Source: Rhipicephalus microplus
Taxonomy: Eukaryota > Arthropoda > Arachnida > Ixodida > Ixodidae
Assembly (NCBI RefSeq): GCF_043290135.1
Contig: NC_134705.1
Span: 53,475,771-53,539,770 of the forward strand
Length of the DNA stretch: 64,000 nt
Direction: 5' to 3'
Made by a program: the position numbers and the translations under genes. The notes under the pieces were generated by a model that saw nothing but the letters and a program-made list of their open reading frames with translations, had not been told where the DNA came from and searched no databases. Of this stretch, positions 14,181-25,742 are shown one piece after another; positions within the stretch are counted from its first letter, which is position 1, and every line of letters starts with the position of its first letter.

Positions 14181-15439
14181 AGAGATGCATTATGTCATCA
14201 CCAGCCCTTTTTCATTGCATAGCCGCGCTCTTCGAAAAGACCTAGTTGGCCATCGGTAAGAGGGCTGTACAAGCATGGTACCACTCTTCTTCGCCCGCAT
14301 TCCAGAATACCAGCTGCTAAGTTTGTGCACCGCCGCTCAAAAAAATGATTGATCTTCTGTGGTTTGTGCGTGCTTAGGTATGTTTTGTGGACCTGTGCAT
14401 CAGCAATGCCACCGACAGTCGGGCCAACAGGCCGGTGTGATAGCTGATTACTGGATAATAAAGAAGGTGAGATTCAAGCGGGTTTCAAATAAGAGGTCGT
14501 GTGTGACTCATGGGTACTTCCAGTACTACTTTATTTGACGCTTGAATTTTCAACCCTTATTGTTCATTTATGCAAGAAATAAAATAAAAACAGCTATATT
14601 ACCGGCACTACAAGGCAGGTCAAAACGCCGCGCGTATATATACTCGATTGTCGAAGCACAGTCGGGCAGCGGGGGCAGTCCCTTCAGGTGGCGCGTTATT
14701 GTTCGCCATTCGCTGTGTGTGCGTGTTTGTGCGCGTGTTCTTCTGTTTATGTTTCATCGATTCCGCGTTATTTGATATTTCTTAAATTTGTTATTGCCTT
14801 GTGCGAATGTACCCATACACTTTAACTTATTTTACCACATGAAATAAATATTAAAAACATTCAAAACATTGTAAAGGCAGTAAAAATTATTCTCCCTTTG
14901 CTATATACTCGTTCAAACCTTCAGTGGGGTAAATATTTACCACCCTTGCCACGTACGAATTCTAGGTTAGCATGAAAGTAAATTGTTACTTCGACTTGTA
15001 GCCAGTAAAAAAACATAAAAGTAAATGCGCGAGAGGACCAGTGGTTCACCCCTATTTGCAGGTTATTTCAGGATATTTTTGTTTAGTGGGTAGTTGAAAC
15101 GTAAGCCGGAACTACAGCTCCACCAACATAATAGAGTGATGGCTGACGTTGCGCTAGTGCTACTTGGTTTCCGTTGAAGCCACAAGGACGATTTTGAGCT
15201 AACGTAAATACTGTGCGTGTTAGGAAATAACAATTTTTCGTTACTATACCTAATCGTTACGTTTGGTTTAACAGCGATTCGCTAGAGTGCCTAATAATGC
15301 TGGAGGGAGTACCACTAATATTGTGGAAAAGCAGAAACAGGAACGCCAGTGTTGTTCGTCAGTGTCTTTCTTTGCCTCTGTCCTCGTTTTGTCGTGTTGA
15401 ATACACCAAACGTATTTAACTGCACCAAAATCGCTCAAA
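14181..15439 (+). other. Presumed intron, no feature recognised
   Basis: AT-rich; nothing supported. Confidence 0.45.
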
Positions 15440-15704
15440 TGCTGGTTCCATCTAATTGACTGATATGTGGGGTTTAACGTCCCAAAACTACAATATGATT
15501 ATGAAAGACGCCGTAGTGGAGGGCTGCGGAAAATTCGACCACCTGGTGTTCTTTAACGTGCACCCAAATCTGAGCAAACGGGCCTACAACATTGCCGCCT
15601 CCATCGGAAATGCAGCCACTGAAGCCGGGGTTCGATTCCACGACCTTCGGGTCAGCACCTGAGTACCTTAGCCACTAGACCACCGCGGCGGGGCTGCTGG
15701 TTTC
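15440..15704 (-). mobile_element. Ruka-like tRNA-derived SINE, full length, with target duplication
   Basis: Body 15450-15694 on the minus strand. The tRNA-like head (right end) has an A-box-like GTGGTCTAGTGGCTAAGGTA and a B-box-like GGAATCGAACC region. The tail reads toward TGATTGATAT-like repeats at the left. Flanks TGCTGGTTCC (15440-15449) and TGCTGGTTTC (15695-15704) are a target-site duplication with one mismatch. Transcription would be by RNA polymerase III; mobilisation by a partner LINE is inferred from the family. Confidence 0.88.
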
Positions 15705-16001
15705 TCTTAAGCTACCTAATGAAGCTTATCAGGGTTTTCAAATTTCTTATAGTTAACAGTATCACAAACGTGGATCTGTGTGAACGTGGATCTGTGTGTG
15801 GAGGGTCACCTATGTGAAACAAGCAACATGTGTTTGACGTCAGAAACGTGAGCCCTTGCATTGCATAAATTCTCAGCGGGAGGGAGTAATGACAAGGCGT
15901 GGAGCTGGCATTGCTGAAGTGTAAGCGGTCGAGTGTAGGTGTTTATGCGTTATTTGCAATTTTTCAAATTGGCCGCCTCATGTTTTCTCTTTTCATGACA
16001 G

Positions 16002-16123
16002 CGTATTGTGACACACATTCAAAGGGCTGCCAGACAGGACGGAGGATGCCCTCCAGTCGTGTACACGGTACTGGGTGTGCGCTTAACTCAGGACATCCAC
16101 CGCCTAAAAGTGGGGAAATTCAA
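16002..16123 (+). CDS. Host gene, exon 2 of those visible
   Basis: Acceptor TTTTCTCTTTTCATGACAG precedes 16002 and donor AA|GTGAGTA follows 16123, both close to consensus. Entry is phase 0, matching the exit of 8026-8182; exit is phase 2. The 40 codons read RIVTHIQRAARQDGGCPPVV then YTVLGVRLTQDIHRLKVGKF: an amphipathic helix, a turn and a hydrophobic strand, as expected in the barrel of a GH18-like protein. A second frame through the exon is also open but breaks the phase match with the preceding exon. Function otherwise unknown. Confidence 0.72.
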
Positions 16124-17921
16124 GTGAGTAGCATTCGCTTTTATTTTTCCCATGACTTACCTGTACGTCTGGACAGGTGGTCAATATCGCTCCCTTCAAA
16201 CTTTCAAACAAGGCTGACTTGCATTCTGTGTTCATAAAGTTTGAACTGTATAGTGCGAAACACAAGCTTATTCTTCAAATAGATTGATGAGTGTCTATGC
16301 CGTGAAGGTATTTCAGAATGATAGGAGCATTTTAGAACTTGCCCTTTAAAGGGTAAGGTTTAGAGGTAATACGTATATAGCAAAATTCACGAAGTTGCCA
16401 TCACTGGAAATTAACCTGCATATCATTACATGAAATTATCACGTCACTGTAGCGTACTTATAGCCAAGGTGCCATAATGTCTGGGCGACCTTTTTCAATC
16501 AGTCACGTTGTAATGATGCACTTAAAGACCATTGTATGCCACACATGTGTCACTATAACAGTCCACTCTTTCAACAGCCCCCAAGTAGAACGCGTACTTG
16601 CAGAGAGTCTGCAGATGTTTTTAGCAGCGTAACAAGTGAGATGATTTACAGTACGAAATAGCACTATTATGCAGGTTTATTATACGTAATTTGTCTTCGA
16701 AAGAAACTTTTTATATGCAGACGTTTCGTTCGGATTCCTACCTTTCTGAAGACTAAATTTCAAGGTTAAGTGCACTTTAGAGCCGCAGTACTAACAAAAC
16801 GTGCGTTTTAGGAATACTAATGGTCGTATGGTCATTTGCGCATTCGCAAAAAATAAGATGAAAGCGAAAACCACCTTCCATTTCTTCTCCCTGTATGTTT
16901 TCATTCTCCTCCTGCGAAGGTTTCTTTCCCTCTCCTGGCTTTTCGCGGCCTCCATCATTTGGCCTTTGACCAAAAACGAAACATTTACAAAGTGACAATG
17001 TCATGCGATGACGTGACTTAGTTATCACCGTGACTTCGTAGTGACGTCGCACAATTTGATTAAGTGTGACACCATGATAACGTTATGTGGATATACGGGA
17101 TATTATCACCTATTGATTTTCGCATCAGTCGTGTTGGCGCCGTTAGCGCGGTATACGGAAATTTCCATGGTCAGTTGTCATGTTCGATGAAGCATGGAGT
17201 GCTTTTATCAAGGATAATTGATGGCAGCACGAGTACAAACTGTTCGTGATGCTTCAAGCAATGCTTCGACGCCCAGATCATCTTTAATATTTCTTCGTAG
17301 CGGGAGCTACAGGTCCGACAAGCAATAGTCCAGGACGAACAGTTGACCATGACAGGCTTCTACCAATGATATGGGGGGTTACAGCACCTAGTGAGGCTAC
17401 CAGGAAATCTAGCTTATGAGTTGTAAAATAGCGAGAACCGCCAACACGAAAGTAAACAGGAAGCGTGTATGGAACCAAACTAGCCACGAACTAGTCCAAA
17501 CTGGAACTCAGCATGCACTATACTCGTTTACCACCTGATAAACAACAGTAGCTCTGCACAAAAGCACTGTGCGGCAGCCTTCCCCCTCTGAAAGACTTAA
17601 GTGCCAGCTGATTTCCACTCGATTCGTAATTTTTCTAAGCTAATAAAAAATTAGGCTTACTTGGTGCAAGAGTTCGTGAGTAATACTTAAATTTTGTTTG
17701 TCAGAATAGCAATGTCTGAGTCCCTAACAAAATTCATGAGGACATCCAAAGTTCACACGGAAGACTAGCACTGCGAAATTGTGTGTGTAAGGTAAATTCA
17801 TTCACCTGCAACATAGACTGAGAGGTTGACACTTGGGCAAGTTAGTGTCGATTCATTTATATGCGTTAGCAGCTGATAGAAGGTCAAGAAAGGGGTGGAG
17901 GCAAGTAGCAGAGGCAAGCAG
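16124..17921 (+). other. Presumed intron
   Basis: A splice-like segment at 16578-16628 is noted but not called. Otherwise no supported feature. Confidence 0.45.
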
Positions 17922-18147
17922 TGCTTTTGGCCTGCGTTTTTTTTTGTCATTTTTGGAGCCTTTTATGCCTTGTTATTATTTTGAAGACCATCTCGAATAT
18001 GGTCACTCCACGCCATTTGTTCCAACCAGGGTGCCGCCAAAAATCAATTACAATCAAATGGTTTTGGAAAAACACATATATAAAGGCAATAGATTGAAAG
18101 ACTTTTACCAAGATATTTTGAGCATCAAGAATATTTTAAGCCAATGA
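17922..18147 (+). CDS. Candidate host-gene exon 3 lacking a donor
   Basis: A 75-codon frame (PFMPCYYFEDHLEYGHSTPF, VPTRVPPKINYNQMVLEKH, KGNRLKDFYQDILSIKNILS) runs to a TGA at 18145-18147. With the acceptor AAGCAG|T at 17921/17922 it enters in phase 2, as required by the exon at 16002-16123. A second acceptor, after a long T tract at 17958, would give phase 0. The protein reads smoothly from exon 2 (helix then strand FFLSFLEPF) and into the next exon at 29373. Yet no GT donor follows the last plausible codon near 18141. Either the donor has been lost, making this allele or gene defective, or the exon ends earlier at a weak ATG|GTTTTG site. Confidence 0.45.
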
Positions 18148-18273
18148 CCACCGTTCTAAATTCACAAAATGGTGGAAAAATAGGTGTGAAAAAACATTCC
18201 CCAGAAATAACCGCATCCTGCATTATTTCAATGCTTGAATTTTTGCGTTCTTAAAGCAACGTGCTTTCAATAT

Positions 18274-18396
18274 TGTTACAGGAAGAAGGCGTCCGAAGAA
18301 CATATTTAGTTTAGATAAACAGGCAGGCGTACAATATGGAGCCACCCTAAACTTCGTCCTCTTTACTATTATGTTCATCTCTGGCACCCCGTAACA
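18274..18396 (-). repeat. 3' LTR of the second Gypsy element
   Basis: Starts TGTTACGGGGTGCC and ends ...GTAACA on the minus strand; aligns with 23446-23583 over its length with several substitutions and a deletion of about 15 bases. Confidence 0.85.
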
Positions 18397-20489
18397 TCAC
18401 TTCCGGCGGGGAAGGCAGCGTCTCGGTGCTGGGTTAGTCCGAGACGCTTTAGCTGAGTGACGTGAACAATGTCAAAGCACGATCGCGAGCTGGTGGTGTT
18501 AAGAGGTTTAATTTCATATGTAACGTAACTGACATAGCACACTACACGGTACGACCCGAGTATGTCTAAGTCAGCTTTTCGCACAGGCCAACTCGCAATG
18601 ATGGTGTCCAGAGAAAAACTGTGTCACCATGACTGAAGTGGACATCACGATGGCATGCATTGTAGACAAGTCATTGTCGTTCCTGCGAATCCCTCAGATG
18701 CAGGCGAAGATTATCACGTGCCTCTAGAGCTCTAGAGATCCCATCGCGGCATATTCTGACGTGTGACTAACGGCAGGAAAGAGCGTGCAAGAGGTAGGGT
18801 GGGTTCTCTTCTGTACAGGAGAAAAAATGGCGAGAAACCTGCAGTATCATGCCGGGACGTATTGTAGGCAAATGTCACAAACATGGGCCTGGAGTCTCAG
18901 TCACGATGGTCTGAAGAAACGTACATGGCGAGCATGTCCGTGATAATTTTAATTAAGCCACTCTGTGAGCCCGTTGGTTTGAGTGTGATGCGCTGTTGTG
19001 AACTTGTTCTTTGTAGCGGATGAGTGAAATATGTCTTAAAAAACTTGTGATAAAAAGTAGCGACCACGATCTGTGTGCAGTTGCGGAGGAGCGCCCATGT
19101 GTAGGATGAAGTCTGCCAGGAGGAAGTCAGCGACATTGGTCACACAACTAGTAGGAAGGGTCAGCGTGATGGCCTACCGAGTGGTGTAATCCCTGGCGAC
19201 TGCTATCCACTTGTTTCCGCTGGGCGATAAAGGGAATGGTCCTAGTAAGTCAAGACCTACCCCATAAAAGGGTTCGGATTGATTTTGAATGAGCTGAAGG
19301 CGTCCAGCTGGAAGGGTTGCTGGTTTTTTGCGGTGTACAGGATTCGCTTGAGGCGACGTAATGGTAGATGGATTGGTAAATACCGGGCCAAAAGAAGCGA
19401 CGTCGAACGCGGTCAAAAGTTCTTGAAACTCCCAGGTGAGCAGCTGTCGGAATATAATGCAACTGTGCGAGTGAAATCTGACGCATATGTTGTGGTATGA
19501 CCAACAGCAGCTCAGGTCTGTCAGGATGCATGCTATCGCGATATAAGACGCCACCTTGGAGCAGGAACATACGGAAAGATGGAGGAGTTGTAGGATCATT
19601 GAGCTGAAGGTTTATATCACTGAGGTGAGGATCACGGCGTTGCTGATCTCTGATGTTGCTGAGCTCAAAAATTGCCAAAACGCAAGTAGACTCCTCGCTC
19701 CCAGATAGGTCTATTTGGTCTACCGGAGGACGCGACAAGCTATCAGCATCCTCTCGGTGGTGGACTGATTTGTAGACAACTATGTAGGAACATTCTTGTA
19801 GCCGTGAAGCCCACCGGCCGAGACGTCCACTGGGATGTTTTAAGGACGACAGCCAGCATAAGGCGTGGTGATCAGTAAAAACAGTGAGCGGCTGTCCATA
19901 AAAATATGGCCGAAATTTAACCACTGCCCAGACGAGCGCGAGTCATTCGCATTGTGATGGATAAATTTTGTTCTGCTGGCGATAAAGTATTGCTAGCGTA
20001 TGCAATAATGCACTCCAGTCATGCTATGGTTGTTCCAGAACGGCGCCCCGCCGCGGTGGTCTAGTGGCTAAGGTACTCGGCTGCTGACCCGCAGGTCGCG
20101 GGTTCGATTCCCGGCTGCGGCAGCTGCATTTCCGATGGAGGCGGAAATGTTGTAGGCCCGTGTGCTCAGATTTGGGCGCAAGTTAAAGAACCCCAGGTGG
20201 TCGAAATTTCCGGAGCCCTCCACTACGGCGTCTCTCATAATCATATGGTGGTTTTGGGACGTTAAACCCCACAAATCAATCAATCATGTTCCAGAACGGC
20301 TCCGATTCCGTGGCTGCTGGCATCGGCACGCACTTCTGTAAGAGCGCATATATCAATGTGGCCGAAAATCGTTGAGTCGTAAGTCTGGTCGTCACTTCAA
20401 TGAATGTTCCGGCTTGTTCAGGTCCCCCCACAAAGGTCACACTTTTTTTAGTAGTACCATGAGTGGTCGTGTGACGTCAACGAAATTCC
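18397..20489 (-). pseudogene. Gypsy RNase H and integrase, decayed
   Basis: The RNase H end reads LTVFTDHHALCWLSSLKHPS and HREDADSLSRPP (about 19700-19900). The integrase HHCC region follows (LLVIPQHMRQISLAQLH, RVRRRFFWPGIY), then core strand 1 with its catalytic Asp (VGLDLLGPFPLSPSGNKW, about 19200-19280). A C-terminal block (LGSYRVVCYVSYVTYEIKPL, 18480-18560) resembles the GPY/F tail. The blocks lie in several frames. The catalytic Asp/Glu of the later integrase core could not be placed with confidence. The SINE at 20045-20286 splits the RNase H part. Confidence 0.8.
20045..20286 (+). mobile_element. Ruka-like SINE inserted in the Gypsy element, perfect 14-bp target duplication
   Basis: The head begins GCCCCGCCGCGGTGGTCTAG with a clear A box and a canonical B box GGTTCGATTCC near 20100. 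The middle GATGGAGGCGGAAATGTTGT and the tail ending in AATCAATCAATCA are shared with the other copies in the window. It is flanked by TGTTCCAGAACGGC at 20031-20044 and 20287-20300, identical over 14 bases. It is the best-preserved copy here and postdates the Gypsy insertion. Confidence 0.95.
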
Positions 20490-22281
20490 GCACAAATCTA
20501 CGAAAGAAAGAAAAGGCCCACAAAGCTTCGAACATCATTCGCAGAGGTAGGAACATTAAAATCCTTGATGGCACGGACTTTCTCGGAATCGGGACGAACA
20601 CCAGAAGAATCGACATAGTGACCGAGGACAGTGAGCTGCCAGCAGCCGAAGGAACGTTTCGACGAGTTCAGTTGGAGCCCTGCTCTGCCGAAAACCGAAA
20701 GAATTGTTGGGAGATGCTCGAAGTGAGTTTCAAAAGTTGGCGAAAAAACAGCGACGTCATCAAGGTAGCATAAGCAGATTGACCGCTTAAAACCGTGAAG
20801 AGCCCTCATCATTCAGTCGAATGTAGCCGGCGCATTGCATAACTCGAACGGCATTACATTGAACCGATATAGCTCGTCGGTAGTTAATAAATGCTACCTT
20901 TTTACGGCCCAGATTATCAACTGATATCTGCCAGTACCCAGAATGAAAATCGATGGAAGAGAATAAGTTGCTCCACTAAAGCAGTAAAGAGCGTCATTTA
21001 TTCGTGGCAGAGGAAAGACGTCTTTTTTGTAAATTTGTTAAGATGTTTGTAGTCGACACTGAAGCGCCAGCTTTTTTCCTTCTTTCTGACGAGCACAACG
21101 TGTGAAGCCCAAGGACTTGAAGAAGGTTTAATGATGTCCCGGCCAAAAGCATCTTGTCGACTTTTTGCTGGATCACGAGTCGCTCGGTGGAGGAAAGCCG
21201 ATAAGGTCGCTGGTGTACTGGATTTGCATCGCCGGTGTTGATCCAATGTTTTACGACGATCGGTTGACCTAGGGGTCGGTTAGGGAGATGAAAGACGTCT
21301 TTATACGACGCAAGAAGGCCATGGAGCACAGACACATGCTCAGCCGGGAGATCAGAGGCAATCATTTTAGTTATGCCGCCTAGTGTACTGCACGACTGAG
21401 TATTGGCAGATGACTGTATCCTCTGTTAAAGGGGAGATGTGGTAGTCGCCGGCCGGGGCAAGGGTTGCAGGGGATATCCCTCATGGCAGCGCTTCAGAAC
21501 AAAGTCCAAAGTTCACAATAGGGAGACATGCCACGTTGCCCTTCATTGTGATGATGATGTGGGGGAACGCAACATTCAGTGAACACGGGAGGGTAGGATT
21601 AGGTGACATGACATAATCACCTTCAACCACAGGTGGATAAGAAGAGACTTCAATTGGCGTCACAGCTCCACAAGATAGGTGAAGAAAATCGGCGGAGCAT
21701 AGCTTTGGCGGCGCAGGATCAGGAGGGTCAACGCCGTGCGGTAGGACAAGCTGAACAACACCAACAGCACAGTCAAATAAGGTGGAACGCTCCGACAGAA
21801 AAGCGAGTCCCAAAATGTTGTTATATGGGCTGTGGTCCAGTACGTTAAACAGAACAGTGGTACGACGTGCAGCAACAGTGACGTGGGCGGCACATATGTC
21901 AGTTACCACTAGTGTTGCACCATCGGCTACTCGGACTACAGTTATCGAAGCAGGAGTGAGCACTTTCTCGAGTCGAGCACAAAGGCTGGAGTTCATGAAT
22001 GACATGTGAGCACTGGTTTCCATGAGTGCTGCTACAGAAGCACCGTCAACATTTACTTTAATCAAGTTGTTCTGTCCGGGTATCGTGTGTAGAGGAATTT
22101 TCGGTCGGGTCGTTGCAGCAGGCTCACCTGTAGGAGCTGCGCCCGTCAGTTTTCCCGAGAACTGGCAGTAGGAGGGTGAGGGGGAGCGACGTTGGTTAGT
22201 TGAGCGGGACATGCGTCCAGAGGGCGATGGGGAGCGGTTTGGTTGGGTGGTCCTGGATGGCGAAGCATCGTCTTGTTCCAC
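20490..22281 (-). pseudogene. Gypsy protease and reverse transcriptase, decayed
   Basis: Protease lies at 21481-22281: the position of the usual DTG reads VAALMETSAHMSF, so the catalytic Asp is lost, and ILGLAFLSE stands where ILGxDFL is expected. RT lies in three frames. The entry VHQRPYRLSSTERLVIQQKV is near 21200. SPWASHVVLVRKKEKSWRFS, then VDYKHLNKF, is near 21060-21140. The palm has LCYLDDVAVFS with an intact YLDD near 20760, then VLGHYVDSSGVRPDSEKV. Two or more frameshifts separate these blocks. Confidence 0.85.
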
Positions 22282-23445
22282 GTGGACCGATAACGAAGTA
22301 CGAGCAGGTGAGTGTCGGTTGTTGGCATATTGCGACCATGGCTGCCAATGCCAGGAAGTGCGGCAATGACGTGAAACATGGCCAATTTTCCACAGTTGAA
22401 GCAGATCGGCCTATCGTCAGACGTTTGCCATTTTGCCGAGTTCCGGTAACGTGGGCGGTTGTTCGGCCGCGGGACATATTCGGTGTACTGCGCCCCACAC
22501 AAAGGTGAAGTCTGTCAACAGGGCATGGCGTGTGAAATATGGCGTTGGCCAGTTCCTGGCGCACGACACTCTTGATTAAAGAAATCGTGGCGCGAGAGTC
22601 GTTGGTGGCCTGGACTTGGTGAGACAGCCAAAATGCTGCCTCGATTTCGTGGCGCATGTGGTGCATGAGATTGTCGGAAGCAGCAGGGGTTAGTGGCGAA
22701 CGGGCGTCCTCGCAGGTAAATGTTGCAGCCGCGTTGAGACGACGCGAAAAGTGTGGAGTGATACGACGACTTTTCGCATCTTCAAAGCGTTGGCATTCAT
22801 TATTAAGTGTCGTCCACAGTCGATCGATTTCGAAACATGAAGAGAGTGCAGGCGTCATGGGCGATTCCTTCGAGGATGTCGGCGACCTTATTCAGATTTC
22901 TGAATCTTGTCGTCCACCTTCCGGCAGAGGGCGAGCGCATGTTCTGTGTATGTAACGTATCACTTGGTGCAGGACTGGAGTCGGCACTCTAGTTCTTTCT
23001 ACGCAGCACGACGACGCCCAATGGGCTTGCCGAAGAGAACGATGAGTTTCTGTTTACAGATGTCCCAACTCGTTATCTCTTCCTTGTGGTTGGAAAACTA
23101 AACTTTAGCTGTGCAATTAAGGTAGAAAATGATATTCGCCAACATGAGCGTAGGATACCAGTTGTACAGAGCGTTCACCCGTTCGTACAGCTGAAGACAT
23201 TCCTCCACGTCAGTGCTCTCACTGCCCGAAAAGATGCCTGGGTCACGTGGTTGGGTCACGACAACGGTGTGGTTAGTAGCGGCTGGATGCGGTACTGTTA
23301 GTTGCTGCGTAGTTGGACGAAGAACGATTGGGGTAGTTAGGAGCAATCGTCGTTGTCCAGGCATCGCAGAGGCAGCCAAGGAACGTCCGCTGCGTTGAAT
23401 TGTCGTGAATGTTGACTGTGGGAATACCCACACTCTCCACGGAAA
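22146..23445 (-). pseudogene. Gypsy gag, decayed
   Basis: The N-terminal gag core is seen at 23098-23445 (PRDPGIFSGSESTDVEECLQ, then YERVNALYNW and ANIIFYL) and is homologous to the gag at 1359-2711. It then breaks into stops and shifts through 22858-22500. A zinc-knuckle start, RPICFNCGKLAMFH, is visible near 22400, followed by a Pro/Ser/Arg-rich tail. Inactive. Confidence 0.8.
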
Positions 23446-23583
23446 TGTTACGGGGAGAAGGCATCTGAAAAGTATATTTACTTCACATAAACAAGCAGGC
23501 ATACAATATGGAGCCCAGTGTACACGAGCTCGCACTATACATTGTCCTCCTTTTATAATATTCATATGTGACACCCCGTAGCA
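23446..23583 (-). repeat. 5' LTR of the second Gypsy element
   Basis: 138 bp with TG...CA-type borders on the minus strand (TGCTACGGGG...GTAACA). Followed directly by TTTCCGTGGAGAGTGTGG, in the same position as the primer-site-like sequence of the first Gypsy element. Confidence 0.85.
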
Positions 23584-24936
23584 ATATGAAACAGTTGCTC
23601 ATGATAGTTTGAAAATTTTCACACTTAGGTCGTAGACAAACTGAGTACAATGCAGTGTTCACAGAATTTAAAAAAAAACATAAACATATATAGATTTTAC
23701 AAATTATTTCAATCACAATCAATATAAAACCTACTAGTTACAAATATATATTTTTGACGGTGCTTTCTGCACTATTTCCAAAACAAAATCCCGAACTTGG
23801 CAAAAACGCAACATTGGTCTAAGAGGATTCGTTTGTGGCACCCTGAGGTAGTCCAAGAAAAAAATCAGGAGAAAAGCACATACGATTTAGAATCGTAGTG
23901 ACTTTGTCCACAGAAAGTCCAATTGTAGTCATTTTTGTTTAGTTAAGAAAAACATTTCAAGTTATGTCATTGCATCGTTTTTTCATGCGGCCAACGCAAG
24001 CCAACTGAATTTGCTGTGTAAAAAAAAGTGGCAGTGCATTTACAACACTTAGTTGAAAGTCCTTCTTGTTAGTGCTATATTTCGTGTATTACCTATTCAG
24101 GTGATAATAAGCAATGCTAAAGTTATAACAATGTGAATTTCGCCGCTCAAAATATCTTAGGAAAATACTTTAGATGTATTTTTCTGAATCTAGTTGATCG
24201 GAATTGATTTTTGGCGAGCACCCTGGTTGGGACAGTTGACGTGAAATAATCAGCATACGAATGGTACTTGCAGCCATAAAGGAAGTAAGCTCTATAGGGT
24301 GGAACACATGCGCAGATTTCCTATGGGATAGGCAACGATGGTTATGGATGAAACTGCCTTTTCTGTCGTTTCCAATTGTAGACCTCCTCACTCATTATAC
24401 CCCAAGCATGCTGACAGGACACATTCGATGAGGGAAAATACAACGACAATACACCAGCAATAATAAGGAGCGTTACCTCCCTTTTGATCAGTGGCAATGG
24501 ATAGCAGTGTGGACGGCTCGGTTGGTGCAGCTGTTTTCTTTGAAAGCCGAGGGTATTTTCCATAGCCCAAATGCTGTAGTTATTGCTACACACACGGAGC
24601 CGTTGTTGAGTGGATCGTTAAGTGGATACTTGCTATTGAGCAGTTAAACATCGCTTCGGTCCGAGATGATACTTAGAAGCGTAAAATACGCACTCATATA
24701 AAACGTTCTCTATTTCAGCACGGTCTTTCGGCCTACATTCTTCATCGCTATTACCCATCTATCAGTACCTTACACCGATACTGCTGAATCTTTGGTTTAT
24801 CCCATGTCAATGATATCAACACCCGGAAACATTACCAGGAATTCTGCACAAAAGAATGCATACCCTGACCTTTCTTCAATTGTAAGTTCACATGATACTT
24901 CTCTCGGGGCGTTTTCTGCGAATGTTGAATGTAAAA
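23584..24936 (+). other. Presumed intron, no feature recognised
   Basis: AT-rich sequence; short frames only. Confidence 0.45.
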
Positions 24937-25024
24937 GTAGAGTGTGATTGTGACTTCCAGCAATTGTTTTTTCGGTGTATTGAATCAAGGGCAAAAAAGG
25001 CACCTCCGAGCAACTTTTTCAAAG
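24937..25024 (+). other. Possible orphan exon, group III phospholipase A2-like reading
   Basis: The frame reads VECDCDFQQLFFRCIES and APPSNFFK and ends at a good donor (CAAAG|GTAATA at 25024/25025). The C-D-C-D then F..C[IL] pattern recalls the central part of secreted group III PLA2, but there are two more residues between CDCD and the next Cys than in bee-venom PLA2. No catalytic-loop or Ca-binding exon is visible nearby. A second acceptor at 24960 would give a 64-nt exon. Speculative. Confidence 0.25.
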
Positions 25025-25507
25025 GTAATATGTACCTCCGCACTGCCATCATATACCCACACGTGCTTTGTGTACCGAAACCATGATATGGTATTGATGG
25101 ACGCGGAGTGGTTGGCTCTGGAAAGTTGGACTTGAAGGTATTTTAACCTTTGCCTAAATTAGAGTATACGGCGTTCTACGCTGCAAGCTGTGTGACTGGA
25201 CTATGCAAATCATTTTGCATTGCTTGTGCAATTCACTCTCAGCTGTGGCTGCTTATTGTGTTAGTCACATTGAAAATGATAAGGTCACCTCTTCAAGAGG
25301 CGCAAACATTCTACAATAAGATATATTATTTCTGGAGGCATGCAAATGCTGCACCGCAGTGTGTCGTGTTCTTTTTTGCGATTACGGTGTACTCGCGTTC
25401 TAAGCTTACTCTCTTAGATTCCCAACAAGCCCACACGTGTTGCCTTCTCTTGCTAAGTATTTAGCCGCCTAGCACTTTCTTGCATTCACAGTTACAATAG
25501 CCGTAAT

Positions 25508-25742
25508 TATATGTGGTGTTTTGCTTCCCAAAACCACCACATGATTATGTGAGACGTCATAGTGGTGGGCTCCGAAAATTTTGACCAACCGGCGTTCTTT
25601 AGCGCGCACACATATCGGAGCACATTGGTTTACAGCCCTTTCACTTCCATTTAAAATGCAGCCACCGCTGCCAGCATTTGTTCCCATGACCTGAGGATTA
25701 GGAGCCGAGTACCTTCGCCACTAAACCACTGCACCGGGCCTG
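25508..25742 (-). mobile_element. Ruka-like SINE, old copy with target duplication
   Basis: Degenerate minus-strand copy; the head end GGTGCAGTGGTTTAGTGGCG lies at the right. CAATAGCCGTAAT (25495-25507) and CAATAGCTGTAAT (25743-25755) form a 13-bp duplication with one mismatch. Confidence 0.82.

Larger units (their letters stand above)
18274..23583 (-). mobile_element. Complete but decayed Ty3/Gypsy element with a nested SINE
   Basis: The minus-strand order is 5' LTR (23446-23583), gag, protease, RT, RNase H, integrase, 3' LTR (18274-18396). Both ends are flanked by ATAT (18270-18273 and 23584-23587), the 4-bp target duplication expected for Gypsy. Total 5.3 kb including a 0.24-kb SINE. Frameshifts and stops occur in every domain and the protease active site is altered, so it is inactive. 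It lies in the intron between candidate exon 17922-18147 and 29373. Confidence 0.92.

Noticed and set aside
16578..16628. Splice-bounded segment (CTTTCAACAG acceptor) as an extra host exon
   Set aside because: Its phase-2 frame meets a TAA before the good GTGAGA donor, and the flanking exons join without it.
20045..20130. A true tRNA gene
   Set aside because: It is the tRNA-like head of a SINE with a target duplication; the same head recurs in other copies with SINE bodies.
24961..25024. 64-nt exon joining the host gene in phase 2/0
   Set aside because: Phases would fit, but the peptide does not look coding in that frame and the candidate exon at 17922 already fills this part of the protein.
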